DNA of 64,000 nucleotides from an uncultured Oscillospiraceae bacterium (GTDB taxonomy: Bacteria > Bacillota > Clostridia > Oscillospirales > Oscillospiraceae): contig CATKZW010000001.1 in the NCBI GenBank assembly GCA_949841465.1, positions 1 to 64,000 of the forward strand, in the 5' to 3' direction. The notes beneath the pieces were generated by a model, which saw nothing but the letters and a program-made list of their open reading frames with translations, was not told the DNA's origin and did not search any database. This document shows, piece by piece, positions 11,186 through 20,375 of this stretch; positions within the stretch are counted from its first letter, which is position 1, and each line of letters starts with the position of its first letter. The position numbers were made by a program, and so were the translations under genes.

Positions 11186-11766
11186 TCGTCCAGCTCCGAC
11201 GGCGTGTACAGCGCGTTCAGGGCTGTCAGCAGGGCCTTGGCGCTCATGTGCTCGGGCAGGTCAAGGCGCTTGAGCAGCGCCGCCCGGCGCTGGGCCGCGT
11301 CCGGCACGCCCGACAGCCCCAGGGCGTACAGATCCGCCGGGGTCAGGTCCCCCGCCGGGCGGTCCGGCGCGTCCCCGTCCAGCACCGTGGCCCCGGCCCG
11401 GAGAACCGCCTCCCGCAGCACCTCCGGCGGCATCCCCTCCACCCCCAGCTTGCCCTCCCTGCCGGGGGCGCGCTTGCGGCGCTCCTTGCCGTACACGTCG
11501 GGGACATAGGCGTGCTTCACCTGCTCCTTGGGGATGGCCCCTTTCAGGAAGTTCCGGATGACGAACCCCGCCCCGTCCGAGTCGGTGAGGACGATGAGCC
11601 CCCGCTTGGCCGCCAGCCGCCGCAGCAGGGCCAGCCGCTCCCCGTCCTTGAACACGCCGAAACCCGCCGTCTCCAGGATCACCGTGTCCACCACCCCGGC
11701 CAGGGTGGACTTGTCGTACCGGCCCTCCACCACGACGGCCTCCTTGATGCGCAGGGGCGCGCTCAT
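11170..11766 (-). CDS. rnmV: Toprim-domain ribonuclease M5-like protein
   Basis: The ATG at 11766 overlaps the holA stop by ATGA and gives 198 residues. The N-terminal Toprim domain shows the catalytic Glu in VVVEGRYDK (about 12-20) and the DxD motif in LIVLTDSDGAG, followed by YVPDVYGKERRKR. This layout, with the C-terminal DUF4093-like region, is that of RNase M5, which trims 5S rRNA precursors in Firmicutes. The order of Toprim and C-terminal parts supports it, but no 5S gene is near. Its last codons and stop lie in the right hairpin of repeat copy A. Confidence 0.8.
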   Translation of the reverse strand: MSAPLRIKEAVVVEGRYDKSTLAGVVDTVILETAGFGVFKDGERLALLRRLAAKRGLIVLTDSDGAGFVIRNFLKGAIPKEQVKHAYVPDVYGKERRKRAPGREGKLGVEGMPPEVLREAVLRAGATVLDGDAPDRPAGDLTPADLYALGLSGVPDAAQRRAALLKRLDLPEHMSAKALLTALNALYTPSELDDLLFL

Positions 11767-12830
11767 ACCGCCACCCGCCGGCCGGACGCCAGCTCCACCA
11801 GCAGCGCGGTGAGCACGTCCCCGTCCTGGCCCCGGGGCGCGGACTTCACAGCCGCGTCCGCCTCGGCGCACCGCCGCACGGCGTACCGGCACCAGGGCAG
11901 GGAGAACTTCCCGGCGGCCTCCAGCAGGCGGCCCGCCTGCTGTTCCATATAATAGCCGTTCATGTTCCACAGGGCGGCGAACTCCGCCTTGGGCCGCTTC
12001 TGGTCCAGGAAGAGCCGGGCGGTGTACAGCTGGCGGAAATACTTGCCCATGACGGACAGGATCATCACCGGGGATTCCTGGCTGTGGAGCAGGTCGGCCA
12101 GCACCGAGGCGGCCTTGTCGAAGTCCTTCCGGGCCAGGGCGTCGGTCATTGTGAACACCACCGCGCTGACCTGGGGGATGGCCACCGCGTCGATATCGTC
12201 CCGGGTGACCCGGGTGTGGTCGGCGTAGGCGGCGATCTTGCCGATCTGGGAGGACAGATCGTGCATCAAATCCCCGCACAGGAACACCAGGTAGCTGGCG
12301 TCCATGGTGTCGATGGACTTGCCCGCCTTTTGAAACCGGCCGCAGATCCAGCTGACCAGAGTTTTTTCCTCCTGGCGCTGGAAGTTGACGATGGCCCCCG
12401 CCTTGTTCACCAGGGCGGCCAGCTTGGACTGGCCGGGGATTTTGCAGGCCAGCAGGTCGTAGACAAACACCAGCGTGCAGTAGTCCGGCAGGGCGCCTAG
12501 TATGCCCATCAGCCGGTCCCGGTCCTTCTCCTTCTGGCCGAACAGGTCAAAGTCGGTGACCAGCACCAGGGTGCGTTCGCTCATCATGGGCAGGCAGTCC
12601 ACCGCCTGCTCGATCCAGTCTATGGAGCAGTCCTTCCCCTTGGCGGTGTGGAGGTTGAAATCCTCCAGCCCGGCGGGCAGGACGGTCTGCTTCAGCTTGC
12701 CCAGGTAGCTGTCCCGGAGAAACGCCTCCTCGCCGTGAAAGACGTATAGGCTTTTCAGCCCGCCCTCCTTCAGGGCCCGTTTCAGCTCCAGGCGGGCGGT
12801 GTTGTCCGGTTTTTTCTTTTTGGGCGGCAT
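11763..12830 (-). CDS. holA: DNA polymerase III subunit delta
   Basis: The 355-residue protein has the HolA pattern: a basic N-terminus, SLYVFHGEEAFLRDSYL near residue 28, and CLPMMSERTLVLVTDFDLF in the first AAA+-like domain, without a Walker A lysine, followed by two helical domains. It opens the sliding clamp as part of the clamp loader. It begins 16 bp after comEC and overlaps the RNase M5-like gene by 4 bp; comEC-holA is a common neighbour pair in bacteria. Confidence 0.93.
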   Translation of the reverse strand: MPPKKKKPDNTARLELKRALKEGGLKSLYVFHGEEAFLRDSYLGKLKQTVLPAGLEDFNLHTAKGKDCSIDWIEQAVDCLPMMSERTLVLVTDFDLFGQKEKDRDRLMGILGALPDYCTLVFVYDLLACKIPGQSKLAALVNKAGAIVNFQRQEEKTLVSWICGRFQKAGKSIDTMDASYLVFLCGDLMHDLSSQIGKIAAYADHTRVTRDDIDAVAIPQVSAVVFTMTDALARKDFDKAASVLADLLHSQESPVMILSVMGKYFRQLYTARLFLDQKRPKAEFAALWNMNGYYMEQQAGRLLEAAGKFSLPWCRYAVRRCAEADAAVKSAPRGQDGDVLTALLVELASGRRVAV

Positions 12831-12846
12831 AGCGCTCCCTCTTTTC

Positions 12847-15225
12847 TTATGAGATGCCCACCTTCCCCTCCCGCAGGGCTACCGTCACGGTGCCCTCCCG
12901 GTCGGTGCGGCGGACCTGTGAGCCCACGGCCTCCAGCCGGTCCAGGGTCTCCTGTGCCGGGTGGCCGTAGGGGTTGTTGGCCCCGGCGGAGATCAGGGTC
13001 AGCTCCGGGGCGGTGGCGCGGAGGAACTCGTCACAGCTGGAGTTTTTGGAGCCGTGGTGGCCCGCCACCAGCAGTTCGATATCAGGGATGGGGCAGTATT
13101 TCACCAGCATTTTCTCCACAAAAGCGTCCGCGTCCCCGGTGATGAGCACGTCGAAGCCGCCGTAGGAGCACAGGACGAACTGCCCCGATTCGTTGGAGGC
13201 GCCGCCGCCCAGGGGTGGGAGCAGGGTGAGGACGGCCTCTCCCAGTGGGATCGTTTTCGCCTCGTCCACCAAAACGACCTCCGCGCCCTCTGCCTCCGCC
13301 AGCGCCGTCACCCGTGCGGCCTCCCGGGGGTCTGTGCTCCCGGCGGGGATGGCCACCCGGTCCACCTTCATGCGGTAGAACAGCTGCTCCACCCCGTTGA
13401 CATGGTCGCTGTCGAAGTGGGTGAGCACCAGCAGGTCCAGCCGGGCCCGGCCCTGGGCGGCAAAGTGGTCCGCGGCGATATCGCCCGCGCTGCGCAAGCC
13501 GCTGCCGCCGCAGTCCACCAGCACCGCCCGTCCCCCGGACAGCAGGGCGGTGGACGAGCCCTGGCCCACGTCCAGGGCGGACACGGTGAGGTCAGAGGTC
13601 TCCGCCTCCAGCCGCCCGAACCCGATGGCGGCGCACAGCAGGAGGGTCAGCCCGCAGACGGAAACCCAGGGCCGCCGGGGCCTCTCCCGGCTCAAGCAGG
13701 CCGCCGTCAGGGCCAGGTACACCGCCGCCAGCCAGATGAGGCAGTACTGGCTGTCGGTGCTCAGGGAGGCGAAGGGGAACCGGCCCAGCAGCAGGGTGAT
13801 CCACCGGGCGTAATGGCCCGGCAGACCCGCGGCCGTCCCCAGTACCGCGGCGGGGGCCGGGAGGAAGATGGCCAGCGTCCCCAGGACCAGGGCGCATACC
13901 ATCAGCAGGCTCAGCGCCCACAGCGCCAGCACATTGGACAGGGGGGACAGGAGCAGGATCTGCCCAAAGTACAGGGCAATCAGCGGCACGGTGAACAGCA
14001 TAGCGCCCAGGGAGGTGCATACGCCGGTCAGCGCCGTCCGGCCCGCCTTCCACAGGAAGAGCCGGAGCCTGTGCTCCTTAGCGGGCCGCTTTTTCTTCCA
14101 GGGCCTGTACATCCGCCGGAACAGCGGGCCGGTGATGAGCAGGATGCCCGCCACCGAGGCGAAGGACAGCTGGAGCCCCACGCTGGCGGCGGCAAAGGGG
14201 TTCTGGACCAGCAGCACCAGCAGGGCAAGGCCCAGGGCGGAGGGTGCGTCCTGCTCCCGGCGGGTGATGGGGGCCAGCAGAAGGGTGCTCTGCATGATGA
14301 CCGCCCGGAAGGCCGACGGCGTCCCGCCCGCCATCAGGGCGAAGAACACCAGAAAGGGCACCGTGCCCAGGGCAATTTTCCGGTTGCTGCGGGTGACGGC
14401 CATGACAAACGCCACCAGGGTGCTGATGTGCAGGCCGGACACCACTAGCCCGTGCATCAGCCCCGCCCGGTTGAAGGCGGAATAGAGCTGCTGGTCCAGC
14501 CCGGACTTGTCCCCCAGAGTAACGGCGGCGGCGATGGGCGCGGCGGTCTCGTCAAAGGCGGCGTAAATGCCGTTTCTGAGTTCGCGGGCGCACAGCGCCG
14601 GCCAGTGCCGGAAGGGAACGCGCCCGGCGGCCTCCACCTCCGGCTCGTCATTGCAGTAGGCCAGCAGGTACACGCCCTTGGCGGTGTAGTAGGTGGTCTC
14701 GTCCCCATGGGCGCGGGTGGGGAGCGCCGCCCGGGCGGTGCAGGACACCCGGTCGCCGGGCTTCAAGCCGCCCCAGCCGGCGGAGCCGTACACCAGCGCG
14801 TCCGGGGCGAAAAAGCCGCCGTCCAAATGGACGGTCACGGAGTACCCGCCGATGGAGGTGGGCGCGGGGTAGGAGCACACCTCGCCGGACAGCGCGGTTG
14901 CCTCTCCCACCCAGTCCTCCGCCGGGGCGCGGAACAGGGCAAAGCAGGCGCCGGCCCACCCCAGGGCCAGCAGCCCGCCCAGGCACAGGGCCAGACCCCG
15001 CCGGGCGATTTGGTACAGGGTATACCGGGACAGCGGTCCCCTGCTTTTGGGGCGGCGCAGGAGGATGGGGTGCTGGTTCTCCCGGGGCCGGACGCGCAGC
15101 CATACCGCCAGCGTCAGCCCCAGCAAGACGGCGGCGGACAGCATCGGCGCCGTGCCCGGCTCACAATAGCACGCCCACAGGCAGGCGGCGGCAAAGCCCG
15201 CCGAAAACCAAGCCAGCCTCCGCAT
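12847..15225 (-). CDS. comEC: DNA internalisation protein ComEC/Rec2
   Basis: The 792-residue protein combines N-terminal hydrophobic segments and an OB-like extracellular domain, the ComEC competence domain (LMHGLVVSGLHISTLVAFV is the signature), and a C-terminal metallo-beta-lactamase-like domain with LTHFDSDHVNG and AGHHGSKNSS. It forms the channel for single-stranded DNA uptake during transformation. All domains are present and unbroken. No other competence genes lie in the window. Confidence 0.94.
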   Translation of the reverse strand: MRRLAWFSAGFAAACLWACYCEPGTAPMLSAAVLLGLTLAVWLRVRPRENQHPILLRRPKSRGPLSRYTLYQIARRGLALCLGGLLALGWAGACFALFRAPAEDWVGEATALSGEVCSYPAPTSIGGYSVTVHLDGGFFAPDALVYGSAGWGGLKPGDRVSCTARAALPTRAHGDETTYYTAKGVYLLAYCNDEPEVEAAGRVPFRHWPALCARELRNGIYAAFDETAAPIAAAVTLGDKSGLDQQLYSAFNRAGLMHGLVVSGLHISTLVAFVMAVTRSNRKIALGTVPFLVFFALMAGGTPSAFRAVIMQSTLLLAPITRREQDAPSALGLALLVLLVQNPFAAASVGLQLSFASVAGILLITGPLFRRMYRPWKKKRPAKEHRLRLFLWKAGRTALTGVCTSLGAMLFTVPLIALYFGQILLLSPLSNVLALWALSLLMVCALVLGTLAIFLPAPAAVLGTAAGLPGHYARWITLLLGRFPFASLSTDSQYCLIWLAAVYLALTAACLSRERPRRPWVSVCGLTLLLCAAIGFGRLEAETSDLTVSALDVGQGSSTALLSGGRAVLVDCGGSGLRSAGDIAADHFAAQGRARLDLLVLTHFDSDHVNGVEQLFYRMKVDRVAIPAGSTDPREAARVTALAEAEGAEVVLVDEAKTIPLGEAVLTLLPPLGGGASNESGQFVLCSYGGFDVLITGDADAFVEKMLVKYCPIPDIELLVAGHHGSKNSSCDEFLRATAPELTLISAGANNPYGHPAQETLDRLEAVGSQVRRTDREGTVTVALREGKVGIS

Positions 15226-15365
15226 ACCGCCGCCCCCTTCAAAGCCTTCTCTCTATTTTAGCCGCAAAGGGGGGACAAGTCAACGCATGGAAGAAAAATG
15301 CCGCCGGGACTTGCCAGCGGGGACCGGGTCTGGTATGCTGGGATGACAGACAAGGAGATGATCTC

Positions 15366-15998
15366 GTGTACATATTTGACCTGGACGGCACCATTACCGA
15401 CACCAACGGCCTGTGGGCGGAGGTGGACCGGGAATTCCTGGCCCGCCGGGGGCTGGTCAACACCCCGGAATACGAGCGGGTGGTGTCCCGCTCCATCTAC
15501 CCCATCGCGGCGCAGTTTACCAAGGAATACTACCGCCTGCCCGACGCCCCGGAGGAGATCATGGCGGAGTGGGACGCCCTGGCGGACCGTCACTACCGGG
15601 AGCTGGTCCCGCTGAAACCGGGGGCCGCGGAATTTCTTGCCCAGTGCAGGGCGGAGGGCCGCCCCATGGCCATGTTCACCGCCTGCCGCCCCGCGCTGTG
15701 CAGGGCGGTGCTGGAACGGTTCGGCCTTCGGGACTTCTTTGTGCATATCGTATACGCCGAGGAGATCGGCCTGGAAAAGCGGGACCCCCAGTGCTTCGTA
15801 CGGCTGAGCCGGCTGCTGGGCGTGCCGCTGGAGGAATGCGTCCTCTTTGACGACAGCCCGGACAACTGCGCCACCGCCGCGAAAGCCGGGATGCGGGCGG
15901 TGGGGGTGTACGACGCCTACTACGCCCGCCGCCAGGACGAGCTGAAGGCGGTGTGCTTCCAATACATCCAATCCTTTGAGGAACTGCTCCGGCCATAG
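15366..15998 (+). CDS. HAD-superfamily hydrolase
   Basis: A GTG at 15366 follows AAGGAG by 8 bp and gives 210 residues. HAD motif I is IFDLDGTITD at the very N-terminus, motif II MFTACRP, motif III the Lys in LEKRDP, and motif IV VLFDDSPDN. The cap is helical (about 15-75), as in beta-phosphoglucomutase and phosphoglycolate phosphatase types. It is a cytoplasmic phosphatase of unknown substrate. The ATG at 15358 is out of frame. Confidence 0.85.
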   Translation: MYIFDLDGTITDTNGLWAEVDREFLARRGLVNTPEYERVVSRSIYPIAAQFTKEYYRLPDAPEEIMAEWDALADRHYRELVPLKPGAAEFLAQCRAEGRPMAMFTACRPALCRAVLERFGLRDFFVHIVYAEEIGLEKRDPQCFVRLSRLLGVPLEECVLFDDSPDNCATAAKAGMRAVGVYDAYYARRQDELKAVCFQYIQSFEELLRP

Positions 15999-16055
15999 AC
16001 TCGTTGGCAAACCCCTCCGCCGCCGCATAGAATGTGAGGCAAAGGAGGTGTGAAC

Positions 16056-16946
16056 ATGGAAGATATGATCCCATGCGCGGTGAAGGACCAGGAGGTGTTC
16101 CGCCGGGTGTGGCAGCGGGTGATGGAGGGCCGGGACCAGGAAAGCAGCCCCATCCGGTCCGGAATTCCCGGCGGCTGGGAGGGCGATGTGTCCTGCGAGT
16201 GCCTGGAGAACCTGATGCGTCAGGGAGGAAACGGCTTGTCCTCAGAGTGCGAGGACCAGGAGCAGCCGGTCCCGCCCGCCCCGCCCCAGCCGCCTGAGGA
16301 GCAGCACTGCCCGTCCCAGGAGCCGGAGACGCCGCCCGAGGCGGCGGAGCAGCCCATGGGGCCCGAGCCGACCATTCAGGACGTACAGTCCGGCTGGCAG
16401 AGCGCGATGGAGGCCCCGGCCCCGGAGCCGCCCGCGCCGGAGGAGCCCTGCGGGGAGTGCGGCGGGACAGAGGGCCTGCCGCCGGAAAACGGCCCGGACC
16501 GGGGGAGCGACCTGCCCCGGCTGTGGGAGGAGCCCCAGCCCGCCGATGACCGCACGGCCCGCCTGCGCCGCCACGTGATGGACGCGCTGGAGGGCTGGCA
16601 GTTCTACCGCCACCTGGCCAAGCGGGCCAGGGGGACGGATGCGCGCATGCTCAACAGCATAGCGGCGGAGCAGCACAAGGAGGCCCGGAAGCTGTCCGCG
16701 GCCTATTTCCTGCTGACCGGGTTGCGGTACTGGCCCTCCGAGCTGCTGGGTATGCCGGCCATCCCGTCCTATTGGGGGGCGCTGCGCACCCGCCACCAGG
16801 CGGAGCAGCGGCAGGAGAACGCCTACCGCCTGGCCTCCGACGACTGGGAGGACCCCGATCTGCTGGCGCTGTACGAGGCGCTCGTCGAGGGCTGCCGGCG
16901 CCGGGCCCATCAGCTGCGGAGCCTGCTGGAGCAAGGCAATACTTAA
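16056..16946 (+). CDS. Protein with disordered Pro/Glu-rich region and C-terminal ferritin-like helices
   Basis: AAAGGAGGT lies 6 bp before ATG 16056; 296 residues. Residues about 70-170 are rich in Pro, Glu and Gln and are probably disordered. The C-terminal 130 residues (DALEGWQFYRHLAKRARGTDARMLNSIAAEQHKEARKL) look like a four-helix ferritin or rubrerythrin-like bundle; the spacing of AAEQHKEA fits an ExxH-type metal helix, but a full diiron set is not clear. I cannot name a function. It is followed by a hairpin terminator. Confidence 0.75.
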   Translation: MEDMIPCAVKDQEVFRRVWQRVMEGRDQESSPIRSGIPGGWEGDVSCECLENLMRQGGNGLSSECEDQEQPVPPAPPQPPEEQHCPSQEPETPPEAAEQPMGPEPTIQDVQSGWQSAMEAPAPEPPAPEEPCGECGGTEGLPPENGPDRGSDLPRLWEEPQPADDRTARLRRHVMDALEGWQFYRHLAKRARGTDARMLNSIAAEQHKEARKLSAAYFLLTGLRYWPSELLGMPAIPSYWGALRTRHQAEQRQENAYRLASDDWEDPDLLALYEALVEGCRRRAHQLRSLLEQGNT

Positions 16947-16958
16947 ATGGGGAGCGGA

Positions 16959-16985
16959 AGCGCCGGGACCTGCGGTCCCGGCGCT
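16959..16985 (+). terminator. Hairpin terminator candidate
   Basis: A perfect 12-bp stem (AGCGCCGGGACC and complement) with a 3-base loop lies 12 bp after the stop at 16946. The T-tract is weak, so termination may be incomplete. Confidence 0.6.
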
Positions 16986-17113
16986 TTGCAACTTGTATTT
17001 GCGGAAATTCCAGCCCCATTTGGTTGACCGCGGCGGAAAAGGCCGCTAAACTGGGCTGTGCGGCCGCTTCGGCGCGCGCCTTTTTTTACTGCGGAAACAC
17101 CTTCGGCGGACGC

Positions 17114-17142
17114 TGTACTTTTTGGGCGGGGGGTGGTATAAT
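17114..17142 (+). promoter_or_regulatory. Promoter of the helicase gene
   Basis: A perfect TATAAT at 17137-17142 with a TG dinucleotide one base upstream (extended -10), and a weak -35 (TGTACT) 17 bp away. Confidence 0.6.
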
Positions 17143-17172
17143 GTCTCCACTTGACGAAAAGGATGGATATCT

Positions 17173-19662
17173 ATGCTGACACAGCAGCAGGAGCTGGAAT
17201 TCTGCCGCCTCCGCCGGGAGGTCATCGGCCAAAACTATCAAAACCTCAACCCAGAGCAGCGCAAGGCCGTGCTGGCCACCGAGGGCCCGCTGCTGCTGCT
17301 GGCGGGGGCGGGGTCGGGCAAGACCACCGTGCTCATCCACCGGGTGGCCAACCTGATCCGCTGCGGCCGGGGGTCGGACTGCCTGGAGGTGCCCGAGTGG
17401 GTCACGGCGGACGACCTGGACTTCCTGGCCCAATACGCCGCCAACCCCACCAGGGAGGGCCGTTTGCAGGCCGACCGCCTGTGTGCCCTGGAGCCCGCCG
17501 CCCCCTGGACTATCATCGCCATCACCTTCACCAACAAGGCCGCCGGGGAGCTGAAGGAACGTTTGGAACGGATGCTGGGACCGGTCGCTCGAGACGTGTG
17601 GGCCTCCACCTTCCACTCCGCCTGCGTGCGCATCCTCCGCCGGGACATTGAGAAGCTGGGCTTCCCCTCCTCCTTCACCATCTACGACACCGACGATTCT
17701 CTGCGGGTGATGAAGGACTGCATCAAAGAGCTGGGGATGGACGACAAGCAGTTCCCCGCCCGCTCCGTGCTGGGGACCATCTCCCGGGCCAAGGACAAGC
17801 TCCAACTGGCCCGGGACTTTGCCGAGGAGTGCCAGGCGGCCGGCGACTACCGCTTGGAGAAGATTGCCAAGCTGTACACCGCCTATGAAAAGCGTTTGTG
17901 GGAGGCCGGGGCGCTGGATTTTGACGACATCATCCTGCACACTGTCCGCCTGCTCCAGCAGCACGACGACGTTCTGCAATATTATCAGCGAAAATTCCGC
18001 TACGTATTGATCGACGAGTACCAGGACACCAACAACCTGCAGTACCTGCTGGCCTCCCTGCTGGCCGGTGGGCGGGAGAACATCTGCGTGGTGGGGGACG
18101 ACGACCAGTCCATCTACCGCTTCCGGGGGGCCACCATCGAGAACATCCTCTCCTTTGAGGACCAGTACAAGGGCTGCCGCACCATCCGCCTGGAGCAGAA
18201 CTACCGCTCCACCAAAAACATCCTGGCTGCGGCCAACGCGGTAATCCGCCACAATCAGGGCCGCAAGGGCAAGGAGCTGTGGACGGCGGGGGACGAGGGT
18301 GACAAGGTGTTTCTGTACACCGCCATGAACGAGAACGACGAGGCCCGGTTTGTGGCGGACAAGCTGATGGAGGACTACCGGGCGGGGATGAAGTGGAACG
18401 CCCACGCTGTCCTGTACCGGATGAACGCCCAGTCCAACCAGCTGGAGGTGGCCTTCAAGCGCAGCGGCATCCCCTACCGGGTCATCGGGGGAACCCGGTT
18501 CTTTGACCGGGCGGAGGTGAAGGACATGCTGGCCTATCTCTGCGCCATCCAGAACCATGCCGACGACCTGCGCCTGAGCCGCATCATCAACAACCCGCCC
18601 CGAGGCATCGGCGGCGCCACGGTGGAGCGGGCCCGGGGCCTGGCCGGGGCGCTGGGGCTGCCGCTGTGGGACGTAATCTCCAACGCTGGGGCCTACCCTG
18701 AGCTGCAAAAGCCCGCCAAGAAGCTGGGGGAGTTTGTGAAGCTGATGGAGGACCTGTCCGCCCTGTCCCGGACCATGGACCTGCCCAATTTCTATGAAGA
18801 GGTGGTGGCCCGCACGGGCTACGCCGCCATGCTCCAGGCCAAGGACGATCTGGAGAGCCGCACCCGCCTGGAGAACGTGCGGGAGCTGCTCACCTCCATC
18901 AACGGCTATGTGGAAAACGCGGAGGGGGAGCCCACCCTGGCGGGCTTCCTGGACGAGATCGCCCTGTACACCGACCTGGACAGCCACGACCCTGACGAGG
19001 ACGCGGTGGTGATGATGACCATGCACTCCGCCAAGGGGCTGGAGTTTCCCGCGGTGTTTGTGGTGGGCATGGAGGAGGGGATTTTCCCCGGCATGCGCTC
19101 CATTGGCGACATGGAGGAGATGGAGGAGGAGCGGCGGCTGTGCTACGTGGCCCTCACCCGGGCCAAGGAGCGCCTCTACCTGACCTGCGCGGGCCAGCGC
19201 ATGCTGTTCGGCCGCACCAGCAATAACCGCCCCTCCCGGTTTGCCGGGGAGATTCCGGCGGAGCTGCTGGAGCAGTCGGGGCGGTCCTATCTGGACCCCA
19301 CCCCCACAGGGGACTGGGACGAGTTCGACCAGCGGCCCCAGCTGTCCACCTACCGGGAGCCCTACCGTCAGGCAGAGGCCCGGCCCGCCTACGGGGCTGG
19401 GGAGCGCCGGAGCACCTACACCCCCGGACGGCCCCGGAAGTCCGCCTCCCGGCCCGCGTTCCAGTCCGCCGTCTCCCAGCCCTCCGAGGCCCTGCCGGAG
19501 TACGGAAAGGGGGACATGCTGGAGCACAAGGCGTTTGGGCAGGGCATGGTGCTGTCCGCCCAGAAGATGGGGGGCGACGTGCTGCTGGAGATCGCCTTTG
19601 ACGGCGTGGGCACCAAGCGCCTGATGCTGAAAACCAGCGCGCAGTACATCAAGAAGGTGTAA
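17173..19662 (+). CDS. pcrA: ATP-dependent DNA helicase, UvrD/PcrA type
   Basis: The 829-residue superfamily 1A helicase has motif I AGAGSGKTT (near residue 43), Ia TFTNKAA, II DEYQDTN, III VVGDDDQSIYRFRGA, IV and V EQNYRS and MTMHSAKGLEFPAVF, and VI LCYVALTRAKERLY. The C-terminus carries the Tudor-like segment MLEHKAFGQGMVLSAQKM seen in PcrA, which contacts RNA polymerase. An insert of about 45 residues lies after motif I (GRGSDCLEVPEWVTADD to ALEPAAPW), before the usual TIIAITFTNKAA. It removes RecA filaments and acts in repair and replication. Confidence 0.94.
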   Translation: MLTQQQELEFCRLRREVIGQNYQNLNPEQRKAVLATEGPLLLLAGAGSGKTTVLIHRVANLIRCGRGSDCLEVPEWVTADDLDFLAQYAANPTREGRLQADRLCALEPAAPWTIIAITFTNKAAGELKERLERMLGPVARDVWASTFHSACVRILRRDIEKLGFPSSFTIYDTDDSLRVMKDCIKELGMDDKQFPARSVLGTISRAKDKLQLARDFAEECQAAGDYRLEKIAKLYTAYEKRLWEAGALDFDDIILHTVRLLQQHDDVLQYYQRKFRYVLIDEYQDTNNLQYLLASLLAGGRENICVVGDDDQSIYRFRGATIENILSFEDQYKGCRTIRLEQNYRSTKNILAAANAVIRHNQGRKGKELWTAGDEGDKVFLYTAMNENDEARFVADKLMEDYRAGMKWNAHAVLYRMNAQSNQLEVAFKRSGIPYRVIGGTRFFDRAEVKDMLAYLCAIQNHADDLRLSRIINNPPRGIGGATVERARGLAGALGLPLWDVISNAGAYPELQKPAKKLGEFVKLMEDLSALSRTMDLPNFYEEVVARTGYAAMLQAKDDLESRTRLENVRELLTSINGYVENAEGEPTLAGFLDEIALYTDLDSHDPDEDAVVMMTMHSAKGLEFPAVFVVGMEEGIFPGMRSIGDMEEMEEERRLCYVALTRAKERLYLTCAGQRMLFGRTSNNRPSRFAGEIPAELLEQSGRSYLDPTPTGDWDEFDQRPQLSTYREPYRQAEARPAYGAGERRSTYTPGRPRKSASRPAFQSAVSQPSEALPEYGKGDMLEHKAFGQGMVLSAQKMGGDVLLEIAFDGVGTKRLMLKTSAQYIKKV

Positions 19663-19663
19663 T

Positions 19664-19912
19664 CCTACTTTTTCTTTGAAAAGAAAAAGTAGGCAAAAAG
19701 AAACTTTTAAACCGCTGACGGAATGGACGGTCACTGGGCAGTATGCGCCCGGCCACCGACCATATGCCGGAGAATCATATAAAATTTATATTTTTTCATT
19801 TTATTTCTTTGCTGCGTGGCCGTCGCGATACTTCTGTCAATTGCCCCGCGGCGGATGCGAATGAAAAGTTTCTTTTTTCGCTTCCTTTTTTCTTTTCAAA
19901 GAAAAAAGGAAG
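19664..19912 (+). repeat. AT-rich repeat element, copy B (two-ended)
   Basis: A 249-bp unit starts 2 bp after the helicase stop. The left hairpin CCTACTTTTTCTTT (with complement, to 19693) is followed by CAAAAAGAAACTTTTAAACC and GCTGACGGA; the right end is GAAAAGTTTCTTTTTTCG followed by a second hairpin (CTTCCTTTTTTCTTT and complement). The middle contains GCGCCCGGCCAC and GCGTGGCCG, as in copy A. It fills most of the 280-bp gap before the next gene. Confidence 0.8.
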
Positions 19913-19942
19913 GACCTAAACGCCAGGAAAGGAGGAATCGTG

Positions 19943-20272
19943 ATGCGTATTGCCATCGGCATTTTCGTGCTCCTGTTCGGCGGGCTCCACTTTGCCGCGG
20001 GGCTTACCCAGTTCAAGTCCCAGGATCCCGCCGCCCGGGGCTTTGCCGTCGCCATGGCCTGCGGCGGCATCACTCTGGTCTGCGCCGCCATTATCCAGCT
20101 GATGGGGCATCTGTCCGGCGGACAGGACGCCATCTCCGCCGCTACGGGCTGTCTGCTCATCTGCGCCTCGGCCTATGCCAACGGCAGGCGGTCCGGGAAT
20201 TTCCACCCGTCCCACCACATCATCCGGGGGATCATAGCCGTTTTGCTGGTGATTGGAGTCCTGGTCTGGTGA
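19943..20272 (+). CDS. Small multi-pass membrane protein
   Basis: AAAGGAGGA lies 6 bp before ATG 19943, giving 109 residues with three to four hydrophobic segments (IAIGIFVLLFGGLHFAAGL, FAVAMACGGITLVCAAIIQL, ISAATGCLLICASAYA, IIRGIIAVLLVIGVLVW). No catalytic motif is visible and I do not recognise the family. It lies alone, between repeat copy B and the convergent yjdF. Confidence 0.7.
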   Translation: MRIAIGIFVLLFGGLHFAAGLTQFKSQDPAARGFAVAMACGGITLVCAAIIQLMGHLSGGQDAISAATGCLLICASAYANGRRSGNFHPSHHIIRGIIAVLLVIGVLVW

Positions 20273-20336
20273 CTGTCACGCTTCGCCTGTTCGCGGCGCG
20301 GCCTCAGCCCGCTGTGAACGACGGCTCAGCGCTTCT

Positions 20337-20375
20337 AAAAAAGCACAAGGGGCTCAATGCCCCTTGTGCTTTTCC
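20337..20375 (-). terminator. Terminator of yjdF, overlapping its stop codon
   Basis: On the minus strand AAAAGCACAAGGGGC, a 5-base loop containing the TGA, and the perfect complement are followed by TTTTTT. The last codons of yjdF form the 5' arm. A shorter T-run on the plus strand makes it potentially two-way. Confidence 0.9.
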
